64,000 nucleotides of DNA from an uncultured Roseburia sp. (GCA_945787015.1 CALZGM010000002.1:62001-126000), one strand, 5' to 3'. Counted from the first letter of the stretch, positions 10,092 to 20,290 are shown. Numbers and translations are program-made. Notes: generated by a model from the sequence alone, not told the origin.

Positions 10092-12572
10092 TTGGATAAA
10101 TATGAGTACAATTTAAAGCTGGATCAGATGAAAAGCCTGGTAGCCGAGAAGAATTATCAGGCGGCTGCAGAGATTGCAGATACTATCAACTGGCGTAAGA
10201 TAAAGAATGTTACGGCATTGGTAAGAGCCGGAGAAATCTATGAAAATGTAGGACGGTATGATACAAGTAAGGATATTTTACTTATGGCATATGACCGGTC
10301 GCCGATTGGCAGAACGATTATTTACCGTCTTGCACGTCTTGCAATTAAGACGGCGAACTTTGACGAAGCAAAGGAATATTATAATGAGTTCGTTGAGATT
10401 GCACCATATGATAATTTAAAATACATTTTAAAATACGAGATTAACAAAGCGCAGGGAGCAGATTATCGTACACTGATTGATAATCTGGAGGCTATTAAGG
10501 AACAGGAATTCTCAGAGGAATGGGGCTATGAGTTGGCATACACCTATCATCAGGCAGGTATGGTTGATAAATGCATTGAGACCTGCGATGAGATTGTTTT
10601 ATATTTTGGTGACGGTGTGTATGTGGAGCGTGCATTAGAACTGAAAATGCTTTACCAGCCACTTACCAGACAGCAGGAGGCTATTTACCGCCAAATCAGA
10701 CAGCAGGAAGAGAATGTTGTGGAAGTTAGTCCGGACGACGAATTAGAATCCGGTGAAATTGTAAATGAGAAAGTACAGATTCCGCCGGTGAAGGTATCTG
10801 CTGAACGGTTTAATACGCAGAATCTGCAGGAAGCTTTGCAAAAGAGCATGGAGCAGATTATAAATGCTACTGAGAAAGAAACTGTTGATAATGGCATGGA
10901 TGCTATTAAGAAATTGGTAGAAGAGATACCGTATTTACAGATTCCGGTTGAAAAAGAGACGGAAGCAGATGAGGAAGAAGCAGCGCACATTGCCACCGAC
11001 CAGGAAATTGATGATTCCTTAAAGCTGAATTTTCAGGAATTTTTAAATGAAGAATATGATGGACAAATGAGTCTGCTTGTTCCGGAACAGGGAGAAACGG
11101 AACCGCAGATTACGGGACAGATGACAATTGAAGACGTTCTTGCTGAGTGGGAGAGGACCAGACGCGCAGCGGCAGCAGCGCTGCAGGAGGCAGAGCAGAA
11201 GAAGTTTGAATCAGCAAAAGCAAGAGCATTACAGGAAGCCGGCGACATTATGGAGCGCCTTGCAGATGTGATTCCAAAGCTGGATTCCGGCCTTACACCG
11301 CAGGATTTATTAAAAGAACAATATTTATCCGGAAGTGATATTCCGGAGGAACGTGCAGCTCAGATGGTTGCCAATATGAATCAGTTTCTACAGAAAGAAA
11401 TTGACCGTTTAAGCACAGAGAATGCACAAATCGATGAGCAGCTTGCAGTTGCAAAAGAAACTCCTGCAGAAGAAATTACTGAAGAGAATATAGAAGAAAA
11501 GATACCTTCAGAAGAGATGCAGCCGGAAGAGACACCAGACATGACAGAGCTTTTAGCAGATGAGGAATTAGTTGACTTCCTAAAGAGTGAGGGTGTTTTC
11601 GATGCACTTACAGAAATAGAAAAGCCGACAGAAACGATAGAACCAACGGAAGAAACAATTGCTGAGGAAATGGAAGAAGCAGGAGATACTTCAGTGGAAG
11701 AAGCTGAAATTCTTCCGGAAATCGAACTCCCACAGGATTTGAATCTGCCGATTGCAGAAGAGGAAGTAAAAGAACCGGTTAAAAGGATAAAGACAACAGA
11801 ATATTTTTCAGACCTTAACAAAGAGCAAAAGGAACTGTTTTCTTACTTCATTCCAATTAGGGGAATGGAGAAGCAGATTTGTAGTGCATTAAATGGTATG
11901 GCGACAAGACTTGCTTTAGGACAGACTGCCCAAACCGGTAACCTTATTATTACAGGAGGTTCAGGCAGCGGCAAGACGGTTCTTGCAACCAATTTTATCA
12001 AGGTATTACAAAAGGAAATCGGAATGCCGGAAGGTAAAGTGGGCAAGATAGATGCAGAGGTACTAAACCAAAAAGATGTGAATGCGCTGTACAATAAGAT
12101 TACAGGAGGCTGCCTGATTATTGAAGGGGCAGGAAAGCTTACAAAGGAGGCTGCGGTTAAGCTGGCATTCTTTTTAGAGCATGATACAAAAGGAACCTTG
12201 CTCATTTTAGAGGATACAAAGCATGGCATTGATTCAATGTTGGCTCATGACAGAAATTTTGCATCCAGATTTACAGAACGAATCGACATTCCGATTTTTA
12301 CGAGTGACGAATTAGTCATTTTTGCAAAGGCTTATGCAGGGGAACAGGGCTACGTAATTGATGAGATGGGTGTATTGGCACTATATAATTGTATCAGCAA
12401 CATTCAGAAGCTTGACAGAGCAACCTCTATTGCAGAGGTAAAAGAAATTGTGGATGATGCAGTTGCTCATGCGGAACGCGGAAGCATTAGAAAAGCATTT
12501 GCTGTTTTAACTTCCAGCCGATATGACGAGAATGATTACATCATTTTACACGAGAGAGATTTTAATAATTAA
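10092..12572 (+). CDS. TPR protein with C-terminal P-loop (AAA-like) ATPase domain
   Basis: An 826-residue cytoplasmic protein of unknown job. Residues about 1-200 are helical TPR-like repeats (EIYENVGRYDTSKDILLMAY is typical). Residues about 200-575 are an acidic, Glu-rich, probably disordered linker. The last 250 residues form an ATPase-like domain with Walker A GGSGSGKT and a Walker B-like LIIEGAGKL. I prefer the TTG at 10092 (start MDKYEYNLKLDQM), preceded by GAGGTGG; the in-frame GTG at 10083 lies inside that site. I know similar proteins only as hypothetical or TPR proteins in Lachnospiraceae. The next gene is glgB, 44 bases away, but a role in glycogen metabolism is not supported by any domain. 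Confidence 0.7.
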   Translation: MDKYEYNLKLDQMKSLVAEKNYQAAAEIADTINWRKIKNVTALVRAGEIYENVGRYDTSKDILLMAYDRSPIGRTIIYRLARLAIKTANFDEAKEYYNEFVEIAPYDNLKYILKYEINKAQGADYRTLIDNLEAIKEQEFSEEWGYELAYTYHQAGMVDKCIETCDEIVLYFGDGVYVERALELKMLYQPLTRQQEAIYRQIRQQEENVVEVSPDDELESGEIVNEKVQIPPVKVSAERFNTQNLQEALQKSMEQIINATEKETVDNGMDAIKKLVEEIPYLQIPVEKETEADEEEAAHIATDQEIDDSLKLNFQEFLNEEYDGQMSLLVPEQGETEPQITGQMTIEDVLAEWERTRRAAAAALQEAEQKKFESAKARALQEAGDIMERLADVIPKLDSGLTPQDLLKEQYLSGSDIPEERAAQMVANMNQFLQKEIDRLSTENAQIDEQLAVAKETPAEEITEENIEEKIPSEEMQPEETPDMTELLADEELVDFLKSEGVFDALTEIEKPTETIEPTEETIAEEMEEAGDTSVEEAEILPEIELPQDLNLPIAEEEVKEPVKRIKTTEYFSDLNKEQKELFSYFIPIRGMEKQICSALNGMATRLALGQTAQTGNLIITGGSGSGKTVLATNFIKVLQKEIGMPEGKVGKIDAEVLNQKDVNALYNKITGGCLIIEGAGKLTKEAAVKLAFFLEHDTKGTLLILEDTKHGIDSMLAHDRNFASRFTERIDIPIFTSDELVIFAKAYAGEQGYVIDEMGVLALYNCISNIQKLDRATSIAEVKEIVDDAVAHAERGSIRKAFAVLTSSRYDENDYIILHERDFNN

Positions 12573-12616
12573 ATAATTTGTTGGGAAGGGAACATAACGA
12601 AAGGGGTTACATACGT

Positions 12617-14512
12617 ATGGCAAATTTTACAGAACTGGACCGTTACCTGTTTGCACAGGCAACACACTATGACATTTACAAAAAATTGGGGGCTCACCCT
12701 TGCGTTCAGAATGGTTCTAAAGGGGTTTGTTTTGACCTGTGGGCGCCGAATGCAAAGAGAGTCTGGGTGATTGGAACCTTCAATAACTGGGATGAGCAAG
12801 CAGATGAGATGGAATGCTTAAAGCCTGAAACAATGGGGATTTTTGAGTTGTTTATTCCCGGCTTAGGAGAAGGTGAACTTTACAAATTCCTGATTGAGAC
12901 AAAAGATGGCAGACGACTTTACAAAGCAGATCCGTTTGCAAATTATGCGGAATTGCGGCCGGGTACCGCTTCACGAATTGCGGATATTGACCATTTTAAA
13001 TGGTCAGACGGCAAATGGATGAAAGAACGTGCGAGTCAGGATGACTATGAACGACCAATGGCAATTTACGAGGTACATCCCGGTTCATGGAAACGCCATC
13101 CGGGCAGAGAGGATGACGGCTTCTACACATATAAAGATTTAGAAAAATACCTGATTCCATATGTAAAAGAGATGGGCTATACCCACATCGAACTGATGGG
13201 AATATCAGAGTATCCGTTTGATGGTTCATGGGGCTATCAGGTAACCGGCTATTATGCACCGACTTCCCGTTATGGAACGCCAAAAGAGTTTGCACATTTT
13301 ATCAATGAGTGTCATCGAAATAATATCGGAGTCATTCTTGACTGGGTACCGGCGCATTTCCCAAGAGATGCACATGGTCTGGCCGAGTTTGACGGAACCT
13401 GTCTTTATGAGTATGCGGACACCAGAAAAGGGGAGCACCCGGACTGGGGAACCAAGATTTTTGATTATGCTAAAAATGAAGTAAAGAATTTTTTGATTGG
13501 CAGTGCGTTGCTTTGGGTAGAGCATTATCATGTGGATGGGCTGCGTGTAGATGCGGTTGCCTCCATGCTTTATCTGGATTATGGAAAGCAGGACGGTCAG
13601 TGGGTTGCAAATAAATATGGCGGAAATGAGAATCTGGAAGCAATTGAGTTCTTTAAACATATCAACACATTGATTCTAGGAAGAAATAAAGGTGCCATGA
13701 TGATTGCAGAAGAATCTACTGCATGGCCAAGGGTAACCGGAAAAGTGGAAGACAATGGTCTGAACTTTAGTTATAAATGGAATATGGGATGGATGCATGA
13801 CTTTTTAGATTACATGAAATTAGATCCTTATTTCCGTAAGCATAATCATAATAAAATGACATTTGCAATGAGTTATAATCAGTTTGAAAAATATATTCTG
13901 GTATTATCTCATGATGAAGTCGTTCATTTGAAATGTTCGATGTTAAATAAAATGCCTGGCTTAGGCATTGATAAATTTAAGAACCTAATGGTTGGCTATG
14001 CATTTATGATGGGACATCCGGGCAAGAAACTTTTGTTCATGGGACAAGAATTTGCACAGCAGCAGGAGTGGAGCGAAGCAAGAGAATTGGATTGGTATCT
14101 ATTAGAAAATCCTGATCATCTGCATATGCAAAACTGGGTAAAAGCATTGCTGCATTTGTACCAGAAGAATCCATGTATGTATGAGGCAGATCATGGCTGG
14201 GATGGATTTGAGTGGATTAATGCAGACGATTGCGACAGAAGTATTTTCAGCTTTGTAAGAAAGAGTAAAGATGGAAAGAACAATCTTTTGTTCGTTTGCA
14301 ACTTTACACCGGTAGAACGTCCTGATTATCGTGTAGGGGTACCTCGTAGAAAGACTTACAAACTGGTGCTGGATTCGGACGCAAAAGAATTTGGCGGTGA
14401 TGGCAGAGAAAAACCGGAAGGATATAAAGCAGTAAAAGCGGAATGCGATGGTAGAAATTATTCATTTGAGTATCCACTGGCACCATACGGAGTAGCTGTT
14501 TTTAAATTCTAA
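12617..14512 (+). CDS. glgB: 1,4-alpha-glucan branching enzyme
   Basis: Introduces alpha-1,6 branches into glycogen. The N-terminal CBM48-like domain (residues about 30-120; VWVIGTFNNWDE) precedes a GH13 barrel. Conserved regions I-IV are present: ILDWVPAHFP, GLRVDAVASM (nucleophile Asp312), MIAEEST (acid/base Glu365) and LSHDEVVH. A C-terminal beta domain closes the protein. The 631-residue length is normal for GlgB. I use the ATG at 12617 with a GAAAGGGG ribosome site; an in-frame TTG at 12578 has none. No other glycogen gene is nearby, so glgB stands alone here. Confidence 0.95.
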   Translation: MANFTELDRYLFAQATHYDIYKKLGAHPCVQNGSKGVCFDLWAPNAKRVWVIGTFNNWDEQADEMECLKPETMGIFELFIPGLGEGELYKFLIETKDGRRLYKADPFANYAELRPGTASRIADIDHFKWSDGKWMKERASQDDYERPMAIYEVHPGSWKRHPGREDDGFYTYKDLEKYLIPYVKEMGYTHIELMGISEYPFDGSWGYQVTGYYAPTSRYGTPKEFAHFINECHRNNIGVILDWVPAHFPRDAHGLAEFDGTCLYEYADTRKGEHPDWGTKIFDYAKNEVKNFLIGSALLWVEHYHVDGLRVDAVASMLYLDYGKQDGQWVANKYGGNENLEAIEFFKHINTLILGRNKGAMMIAEESTAWPRVTGKVEDNGLNFSYKWNMGWMHDFLDYMKLDPYFRKHNHNKMTFAMSYNQFEKYILVLSHDEVVHLKCSMLNKMPGLGIDKFKNLMVGYAFMMGHPGKKLLFMGQEFAQQQEWSEARELDWYLLENPDHLHMQNWVKALLHLYQKNPCMYEADHGWDGFEWINADDCDRSIFSFVRKSKDGKNNLLFVCNFTPVERPDYRVGVPRRKTYKLVLDSDAKEFGGDGREKPEGYKAVKAECDGRNYSFEYPLAPYGVAVFKF

Positions 14513-14515
14513 AAG

Positions 14516-14543
14516 TAAATAAAATTGTTGGATAGACCGATAT
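14516..14543 (+). promoter_or_regulatory. Sigma-28-type (flagellar) promoter
   Basis: TAAA at 14516-14519, then 16 bases, then ACCGATAT at 14536-14543. This is close to the Gram-positive SigD/FliA pattern TAAA-N15-GCCGATAT. The flagellin promoter at 22662 has the same 16-base spacing, which supports a shared motility sigma factor. Confidence 0.6.
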
Positions 14544-14630
14544 ATATACCAACGAAAGAATGGCACATTTTTTCGAAAGAAAAGGTGTGTCTTTCTTTTT
14601 CCAAGGAATTCCTATATGAGGAGACTGTAC

Positions 14631-17600
14631 ATGAGAATTGAGCAGCAGAATAATATTTTAGAAATATTACAACAGAATAGCGGAGTAGAAAAAGGCAGTA
14701 ATTCCCTTTTTGCAGAAAAGGCTACTGTGAAAAAGTCAAAGCATTCTGATAATCAGTCTGTTTATGTAAAAGATTCCACCTATTTAAATCCTGCGTTGGA
14801 GGAGAAAAAGAGTCTGGCAGAGGCGGTGGAAGAGGAAACCAGTTTGGATGCAGCTTCCCGTAAAAATCAGATGGCAGTTTTATCTCATACTACATCAGAG
14901 GAAGACTATGCGAAGATGCAGGAAGAAGGATTCTCTTTAACTGCTACAAATGGGAATACGATTGTTACGGTTACAGATAAAATAAAGGCACAAATAGCAA
15001 AAGCGGGTGGTGATATTTCCTGCTTTGGTGATGATTTGACCAGAGAACAGTTAGAGGAATTGACGGGCAGTCAGTCATTGGCCGTACAGATTGAACAGGC
15101 ATTAAAGAAGGCTGATTTGCCGATATCTGAAGAAAATATAGAAGACTGTATGAAAGCATATGCATTGGCAGAAACAGTACAGCCACTTACAGAAGGTGGC
15201 ATGAAGTATCTGTTAGACAATGGCATGGAGCCGACAATCGAAAATATTTATAAGGCGACCTATAGCAGCAACGCTAGTTATACAGCAATGTCATTGGGAG
15301 AGGTCAGCCTGGAAGGAATACAATCACAAGTAGAGGAAATCATTACAGAAGCAGGGCTTCCTGTTAATGAGCAAACGTTATCTGATTGTAGGTGGTTAAT
15401 GGCAAATGAGGTTGCTTTGACCGTAGAAAACTTGTCTTATTTAGAGGATTTAAAAGGATATAAAGGTATATTGGATACGGATGAACTTGTAACTGCAATG
15501 GCAGAAGCTCTGGCAGAAGGACGTATGCCAAAAGATGCAATGCTTCTTTCCGGTTACAGTAAAATCGGTCAGGCTGCGGACGCAATGTCTGTAATTGCAG
15601 ATGCAACAGAAGAAGATCTTGCATATCTGATTGATAAGGGAATGGAACTTACCATTGCCAACTTAAAAATAGCCGCTGAAGGTGAAAAGCAAGGGATTTC
15701 CATTTCATATGATGATTTGCGACTGTTGACAGCAAAGCGTCAGCTGGAGGAAACGCGTCTTGCAATGACCGCGGAAGCAAATTATGCACTCTTAAAAAAG
15801 GGTATTTCAATCGATACAAAACCATTGGTGGAATTGGTGGGTGAGTTAAAGCAACAGGAGAATGCATACTACGAAAAACTATTGGAAGCACAGGGCGTGG
15901 AGACCAGCGAAGAAAATGTTGCTATTTTTGCAGAGACAACAGAAAAGCTGGATGCTATGAAATCGGTTCCTTCCTATGTGTTGGGAATTCCAAATGTGGA
16001 TGTGTCACATATTGAGGGAGTGTATGAAAATGGTACAGCATTAAAGGCAGCTATGGAACGGGCTAATCAAAGCTATGAACCACTGATGACAGCCCCGCGC
16101 GGAGAGTTGGGTGATTCCTATGAGAAGGCATTTCGTAATGTGGACGATATTTTAAATGAGTTAGAAATGCAGCTTACGGAAGAAAATCGGCGTGCTGTTC
16201 GTATTCTTGCTTATAATCAGTTGGAGATTACACAAGAAGCAGTCCTTCGAATAAAAGCAGCGGATGAAGAGGTGCAGCGTACCTTTAAAAATCTTACACC
16301 AAAAGTCGTGATTGAAATGCTGCGCAAGGGTGAAAACCCACTTAATATGGATTTTAGCATGCTTAATAAAACAGCAGAATCCATAAAACAGGAACTGGAT
16401 GGTGACGATACAGAACGATTTAGTGAATATCTATGGAAATTGGAGCAAAATCACAGTATTACAGAAGAGGAGCGAAGCTCCTACATCGGTATTTACCGGC
16501 TCCTGCATCAGGTAGAACAGACAGATGGCGCAGCAATCGGGGCCTTGCTGAATCAGGGCAGCGATATTACATTAAAAAACCTTCTGACAGCAGTCCGGTC
16601 TGCAAACAAACAAAAAAAGATGGATTTTTACATAGATGAATCCTTTGGCGAACGGGAAAAGTCTGATGGTTATCAAAATTCTATTACGGATCAGATTATG
16701 GCAGGATACCAGACAAACTGTATTAAAGATGCAAAAGAGGCGCTTACACCTGCTAAAATGGCGGCATTAATGGAAAAGCAGCCGGATTGGATGGAGATGA
16801 CACCTGACCAGTTTGCAAGAGCACTGGAGGAGACGGAAGGTGAAGATGCGGACATTGAAAGTGCATATATTCGCGAGCAACTTGACCAGATAAAGCGGTG
16901 TGTTCAGAGTCCGGGTGAGGTTTATCGCATGTTAGAGCAGTATGATATTCCAAACAGTATTCAGAATATTCTTGCAATGGAATCCATGATGCATGACCGG
17001 AATCAGTTCTATAGGAGGCTTTTTGAACCGGAAGAAATGAGAGAAAATTCCGCTAAGGAGGAGCTTGCGGCAATAAAGCAGCAATTGTTAGAGTCATTTG
17101 GAGAAGCAGTTTCTTCCCCGGAGGAAATGGCAAAAGCGCAGGACGCGTTAGCGAAAGTAGCTGAAAATGTAATGAAAACAATGATTGATGGAGAAGAGGT
17201 AACTACCATTGACATAAGAGAAGCAAGACTGATGCGTGCACAGCTAACGATTCAGCAAAAAATGGCTAAGGATGAGACCTATTCCGTTCCGGTGCTTGTG
17301 GGCGATGAGGTAACAAATGTTACGTTAAAAATTGTTCATGGGGTAGAAAAGCGCGGTATGGTTGATATTATGTTGGAAAACCGGATTTCCGGAAAAATTG
17401 CAGCCACATTTCAGGCAAGAGAAGAACAAATTGCCGGAACGATTGTGACGGATGATGCAAAGACCAAAGAAGAACTATTGGCACGGATGGAAGCATATAA
17501 AAATGCATTACAGGAGAGCAATGAGAAGATAGACATAAAAGTAGTTCATATTCCGGAGCTGGATTTAAATCATTTTTCTACACAAGCCATGAAAGAAGCA

Positions 17601-17696
17601 GAAGATTCTGCAACCGAAGCAGGCGAGATAACGACGACACGTCTTTATCAGATAGCAGAATCCTTTATCCGCGTAGTAAAAGAAACCTATATGTAA
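14631..17696 (+). CDS. DUF6240-like giant protein, probable flagellar export/hook-length factor
   Basis: A 1021-residue protein without signal peptide or membrane helices. Most of it is Glu/Ala-rich helical repeat units: blocks of the type EENIxxCxxAYxLAETVxPLTEGGM recur about every 70-100 residues between 150 and 450. The last 150 residues switch to a beta-rich module (NVTLKIVHG, GMVDIMLENRISGKIAA, FQAREEQIAGTIVTDD). Its strand-strand-helix order resembles the Flg_hook domain of FliK. I recall such proteins as DUF6240 in Roseburia. The ATG at 14631 has GAGGAG seven bases upstream; the ATG at 14616 overlaps that site. A sigma-28-like promoter precedes it, so a motility role is inferred. The 3' end overlaps the convergent amidase gene by 10 bases. 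Confidence 0.65.
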   Translation: MRIEQQNNILEILQQNSGVEKGSNSLFAEKATVKKSKHSDNQSVYVKDSTYLNPALEEKKSLAEAVEEETSLDAASRKNQMAVLSHTTSEEDYAKMQEEGFSLTATNGNTIVTVTDKIKAQIAKAGGDISCFGDDLTREQLEELTGSQSLAVQIEQALKKADLPISEENIEDCMKAYALAETVQPLTEGGMKYLLDNGMEPTIENIYKATYSSNASYTAMSLGEVSLEGIQSQVEEIITEAGLPVNEQTLSDCRWLMANEVALTVENLSYLEDLKGYKGILDTDELVTAMAEALAEGRMPKDAMLLSGYSKIGQAADAMSVIADATEEDLAYLIDKGMELTIANLKIAAEGEKQGISISYDDLRLLTAKRQLEETRLAMTAEANYALLKKGISIDTKPLVELVGELKQQENAYYEKLLEAQGVETSEENVAIFAETTEKLDAMKSVPSYVLGIPNVDVSHIEGVYENGTALKAAMERANQSYEPLMTAPRGELGDSYEKAFRNVDDILNELEMQLTEENRRAVRILAYNQLEITQEAVLRIKAADEEVQRTFKNLTPKVVIEMLRKGENPLNMDFSMLNKTAESIKQELDGDDTERFSEYLWKLEQNHSITEEERSSYIGIYRLLHQVEQTDGAAIGALLNQGSDITLKNLLTAVRSANKQKKMDFYIDESFGEREKSDGYQNSITDQIMAGYQTNCIKDAKEALTPAKMAALMEKQPDWMEMTPDQFARALEETEGEDADIESAYIREQLDQIKRCVQSPGEVYRMLEQYDIPNSIQNILAMESMMHDRNQFYRRLFEPEEMRENSAKEELAAIKQQLLESFGEAVSSPEEMAKAQDALAKVAENVMKTMIDGEEVTTIDIREARLMRAQLTIQQKMAKDETYSVPVLVGDEVTNVTLKIVHGVEKRGMVDIMLENRISGKIAATFQAREEQIAGTIVTDDAKTKEELLARMEAYKNALQESNEKIDIKVVHIPELDLNHFSTQAMKEAEDSATEAGEITTTRLYQIAESFIRVVKETYM

Positions 17697-18427
17697 TCAT
17701 TAGACTTTAGATAATCGAGAATGCCAAGACATAGTGCATTGACGATTTGCTCCTGGTATTCTGCGGTGGACAGGAGAGATGCTTCTGTTGGATTGCTTAG
17801 AAACCCACATTCTACGATAACCGTAGGTGTGGGTGTTTTTTTGAGCAGATAGTAACTGTCGTTTGCCTTTGCTGCCCGCCTGTTAGCAGGGTCGAGGTTG
17901 GTAATCAGGCTATCTTGCAAAATCCCGGCTAATAATTCCCCTTCTTTGGAGTGTGTATAGTAAAATACCTGTGCGCCGGAAACTCCTGCGGAGGGATAAC
18001 TGTTTTGATGAATGCTGATTGTAAAAATAGGATTAGCTTCCGTTATTAGTCGGCAACGGTTCTGCATATCAGCAACCTTTAGATTGCTTGTGGCACCGTC
18101 AGATAAATCAACATCTTCCGTTCGGGTGAAAACGACAGTAACATGTTCCTTTGAAAGAGCATCACCCAATTGCAGGGCAATAGTAAGATTTAAGTCTTTT
18201 TCCAATTCTCCGTTTACACCAATTTTTCCGGGGTCCGCTCCCCCATGACCTGCATCAATTACAATACAAAAAGCAGTGTTATTTTCGGTTTGTCCGATGG
18301 ATTCTGTATTCTGTGAAGTTTCAGACTGTGAGCGGGAGTTCTGTACAAAAATGGCGCCTTCCCTGGCGAGAAATATTGCGCTGCATAGAAGTGAAATCGT
18401 CATAAAAAGCTCGATTTTTCGGTTCAT
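17687..18427 (-). CDS. N-acetylmuramoyl-L-alanine amidase (CwlD/Amidase_3 type)
   Basis: A zinc amidase that cleaves the lactyl-peptide bond of peptidoglycan. One N-terminal hydrophobic segment (FMTISLLCSAIFLA) anchors or exports it. The catalytic domain begins at VIDAGHGGADPGK (zinc His) and continues through SIHQNSYP (zinc His) to VIVECGFLSNPTE (catalytic Glu). The 246-residue length fits CwlD, which makes muramic lactam in spore cortex, but general cell-wall amidases look the same. I use the second ATG (18427); the first (18439) lies within the stem of a terminator hairpin. The gene lies downstream of GH18 on the same strand. The C-terminus overlaps the convergent giant gene by 10 bases. 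Confidence 0.85.
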   Translation of the reverse strand: MNRKIELFMTISLLCSAIFLAREGAIFVQNSRSQSETSQNTESIGQTENNTAFCIVIDAGHGGADPGKIGVNGELEKDLNLTIALQLGDALSKEHVTVVFTRTEDVDLSDGATSNLKVADMQNRCRLITEANPIFTISIHQNSYPSAGVSGAQVFYYTHSKEGELLAGILQDSLITNLDPANRRAAKANDSYYLLKKTPTPTVIVECGFLSNPTEASLLSTAEYQEQIVNALCLGILDYLKSNDYI

Positions 18428-18430
18428 AAA

Positions 18431-18477
18431 AAATCCCATTGTTCGTTTCTATATCCTATTCACGAACAATGGGATTT
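18431..18477 (-). terminator. Terminator or attenuator between GH18 and amidase genes
   Basis: A perfect 16-base inverted repeat: AAATCCCATTGTTCGT (18431-18446) and its complement (18462-18477), with a 15-base loop. On the minus strand the stem runs straight into a T tract that contains the amidase start codon. It can end GH18 transcripts, so the amidase depends on read-through or on its own promoter. Confidence 0.75.
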
Positions 18478-18484
18478 ATGAGAT

Positions 18485-20233
18485 TTAGTTTATATATTTA
18501 ATAATGGTATCCCAAACGGAACTAAGCTCTAATCCCAGTTTCCAGAAAGCACCACCTGCGAGCTTGTAAGAATCCATTACTTTCAGCTTCTGTTCTAGGG
18601 ATGTAGCATCCTCCATCCAGATTTGATAAATAGAATTGCCGTTTTTATATTCAACATAATACAGACCGTAATCGTCAAGCCATACCGGCTCTGCGCCGTT
18701 TACGCTTGCCAGATTTTTCTGCTCCTTCATGCCGGCTGCATAAGAGGATAAATCATAATTAATATTTGCACCTTCTTCGGCAGCAGAAACATCTTCACCG
18801 GCCGCCGGTGTCTTGCACCATACCCTTGAATAGAATGGCATGCCTAAAATAATCTGATTGGCAGGAACCTCTTTTAGCGTGTTTTCAACGCCCTCTGTAA
18901 CAAATCCAATGGAAGCGGTCGGACCGGCTTCTTCAGAATTGCCATAGTATTCGTCATAAGCCATGATAACCACATAGTCAGCGAAGTTTGCCTGCTCCTT
19001 GCGATTATAAAATGCAGTGTAGGCGGTAGGTACATAGTTGTCGACAGAAAGGACAATGCCATTGTTGGCGCATTTTATAGAAAGTTCCCGAATGAACTGA
19101 ATATATGCATCGCCAACTGCGGGATCAACAGACTCGAAGTCTACATTGATGCCATCTAAGTTATACTGGATTGCTGCAGAAATTAAATTGTTGACAAGGT
19201 TATCTCGGTGAGAGGTATAAGTTAAAATCTCCACAAGGTCCGGATTCTCAAGTCCCTGATCCTTGGCACCGAAGTTACTTACAAGTGCCCAGACTTCCAC
19301 ACCCTGCTGGTGGCAGTAATCGACATAATCGGTGCTGGCAACGGAACCAATATTTCCCTTGGTGTCTTTCAGATAGAACCAGGTAGGGGAAAGTACATTG
19401 ATGCCTTTTGAATTCTGCAGAATTGAAGAAACATTGCTGTTTGCAGAACGATTAACGACCTGATGCCATGCCATGTTAATTTCAAAATCTTTTTTTATGT
19501 GTGTAAACTCTTCCGCTACATAATCGCTGGTTATAGTCTTGGTAGAGAAATCTCCTAAGGCTTTGGATTTTACATATCCGATAATACCGTTATCGGTAAT
19601 AACTTCAACCCAATTCTCAAGTTCTTCTAAAACAGTAAGCTCTGTTCCTTTGGAAATTTCTGCGAGAATAGGACTCTTAATACCGCCTAAAACACGAAGC
19701 TCAGTATTCTTTTTTGCAGTAACGGTTGTATAGTCTCCCCAAGCGGTAGTGATAACTACACGATTCGGCTCTTCAAAAATTTGATATGCAAAATCAGAAT
19801 ATTCTTTTACAAAATCAATGGCAATATATGGAGTTTCAGCCGCTGACTTTACGATTATATGGTCAGAAGAATGTGTGTCCTTTGTGATGGTATAGCTTGT
19901 GCTTTCAGCAGGAACAGAAATCAGGTCATTTGCAGTTGTATAACGTAAAATATTTTCATTTGCATCCCAGTAGAAACGATCATTGATATAATCTTTTACG
20001 GTATCCAGACTTAAGTAAACAACACCATTCATTACTTTGGCTTTCGATTCTAGTAATTCATGATTATAGATAATGGCAACATCATCCTCTGCGGTTACAT
20101 TATAATGAACTGACAAATCTAAGGTCTCGTCCGTAGGAGTATATTTTTCAATAATACTGCCTAACAGCATAAATATAAGAATAACGATAATAAATGCAAC
20201 AGCTGCAATAACCGGTAGAAATTTCTTCTTCAT
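18485..20233 (-). CDS. Glycoside hydrolase family 18 protein with SH3 domain (YaaH/YdhD-like)
   Basis: Predicted peptidoglycan N-acetylglucosaminidase. A signal-anchor helix (residues about 6-28) leads to a domain of about 130 residues similar to the copper-amine-oxidase-type stalk. An SH3 domain follows (RVLGGIKSPILAEISKGTEL and onward to GYVKSKALGD). The C-terminal GH18 barrel carries the catalytic DxxDxE motif as DGINVDFE, followed by MAYDEYYG and LGMPFYSRVW. Length is 582 residues. The ATG at 20233 is preceded by AGAGAAAGGATA; an in-frame ATG 27 bases earlier has no site. Related enzymes act on spore cortex or septal wall. It is paired with the amidase downstream, so both probably remodel peptidoglycan. 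Confidence 0.85.
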   Translation of the reverse strand: MKKKFLPVIAAVAFIIVILIFMLLGSIIEKYTPTDETLDLSVHYNVTAEDDVAIIYNHELLESKAKVMNGVVYLSLDTVKDYINDRFYWDANENILRYTTANDLISVPAESTSYTITKDTHSSDHIIVKSAAETPYIAIDFVKEYSDFAYQIFEEPNRVVITTAWGDYTTVTAKKNTELRVLGGIKSPILAEISKGTELTVLEELENWVEVITDNGIIGYVKSKALGDFSTKTITSDYVAEEFTHIKKDFEINMAWHQVVNRSANSNVSSILQNSKGINVLSPTWFYLKDTKGNIGSVASTDYVDYCHQQGVEVWALVSNFGAKDQGLENPDLVEILTYTSHRDNLVNNLISAAIQYNLDGINVDFESVDPAVGDAYIQFIRELSIKCANNGIVLSVDNYVPTAYTAFYNRKEQANFADYVVIMAYDEYYGNSEEAGPTASIGFVTEGVENTLKEVPANQIILGMPFYSRVWCKTPAAGEDVSAAEEGANINYDLSSYAAGMKEQKNLASVNGAEPVWLDDYGLYYVEYKNGNSIYQIWMEDATSLEQKLKVMDSYKLAGGAFWKLGLELSSVWDTIIKYIN

Positions 20234-20290
20234 ATAAATATCCTTTCTCTTCTGAGTCATACTCTTAAGTAGACATATAATACTAGGATA

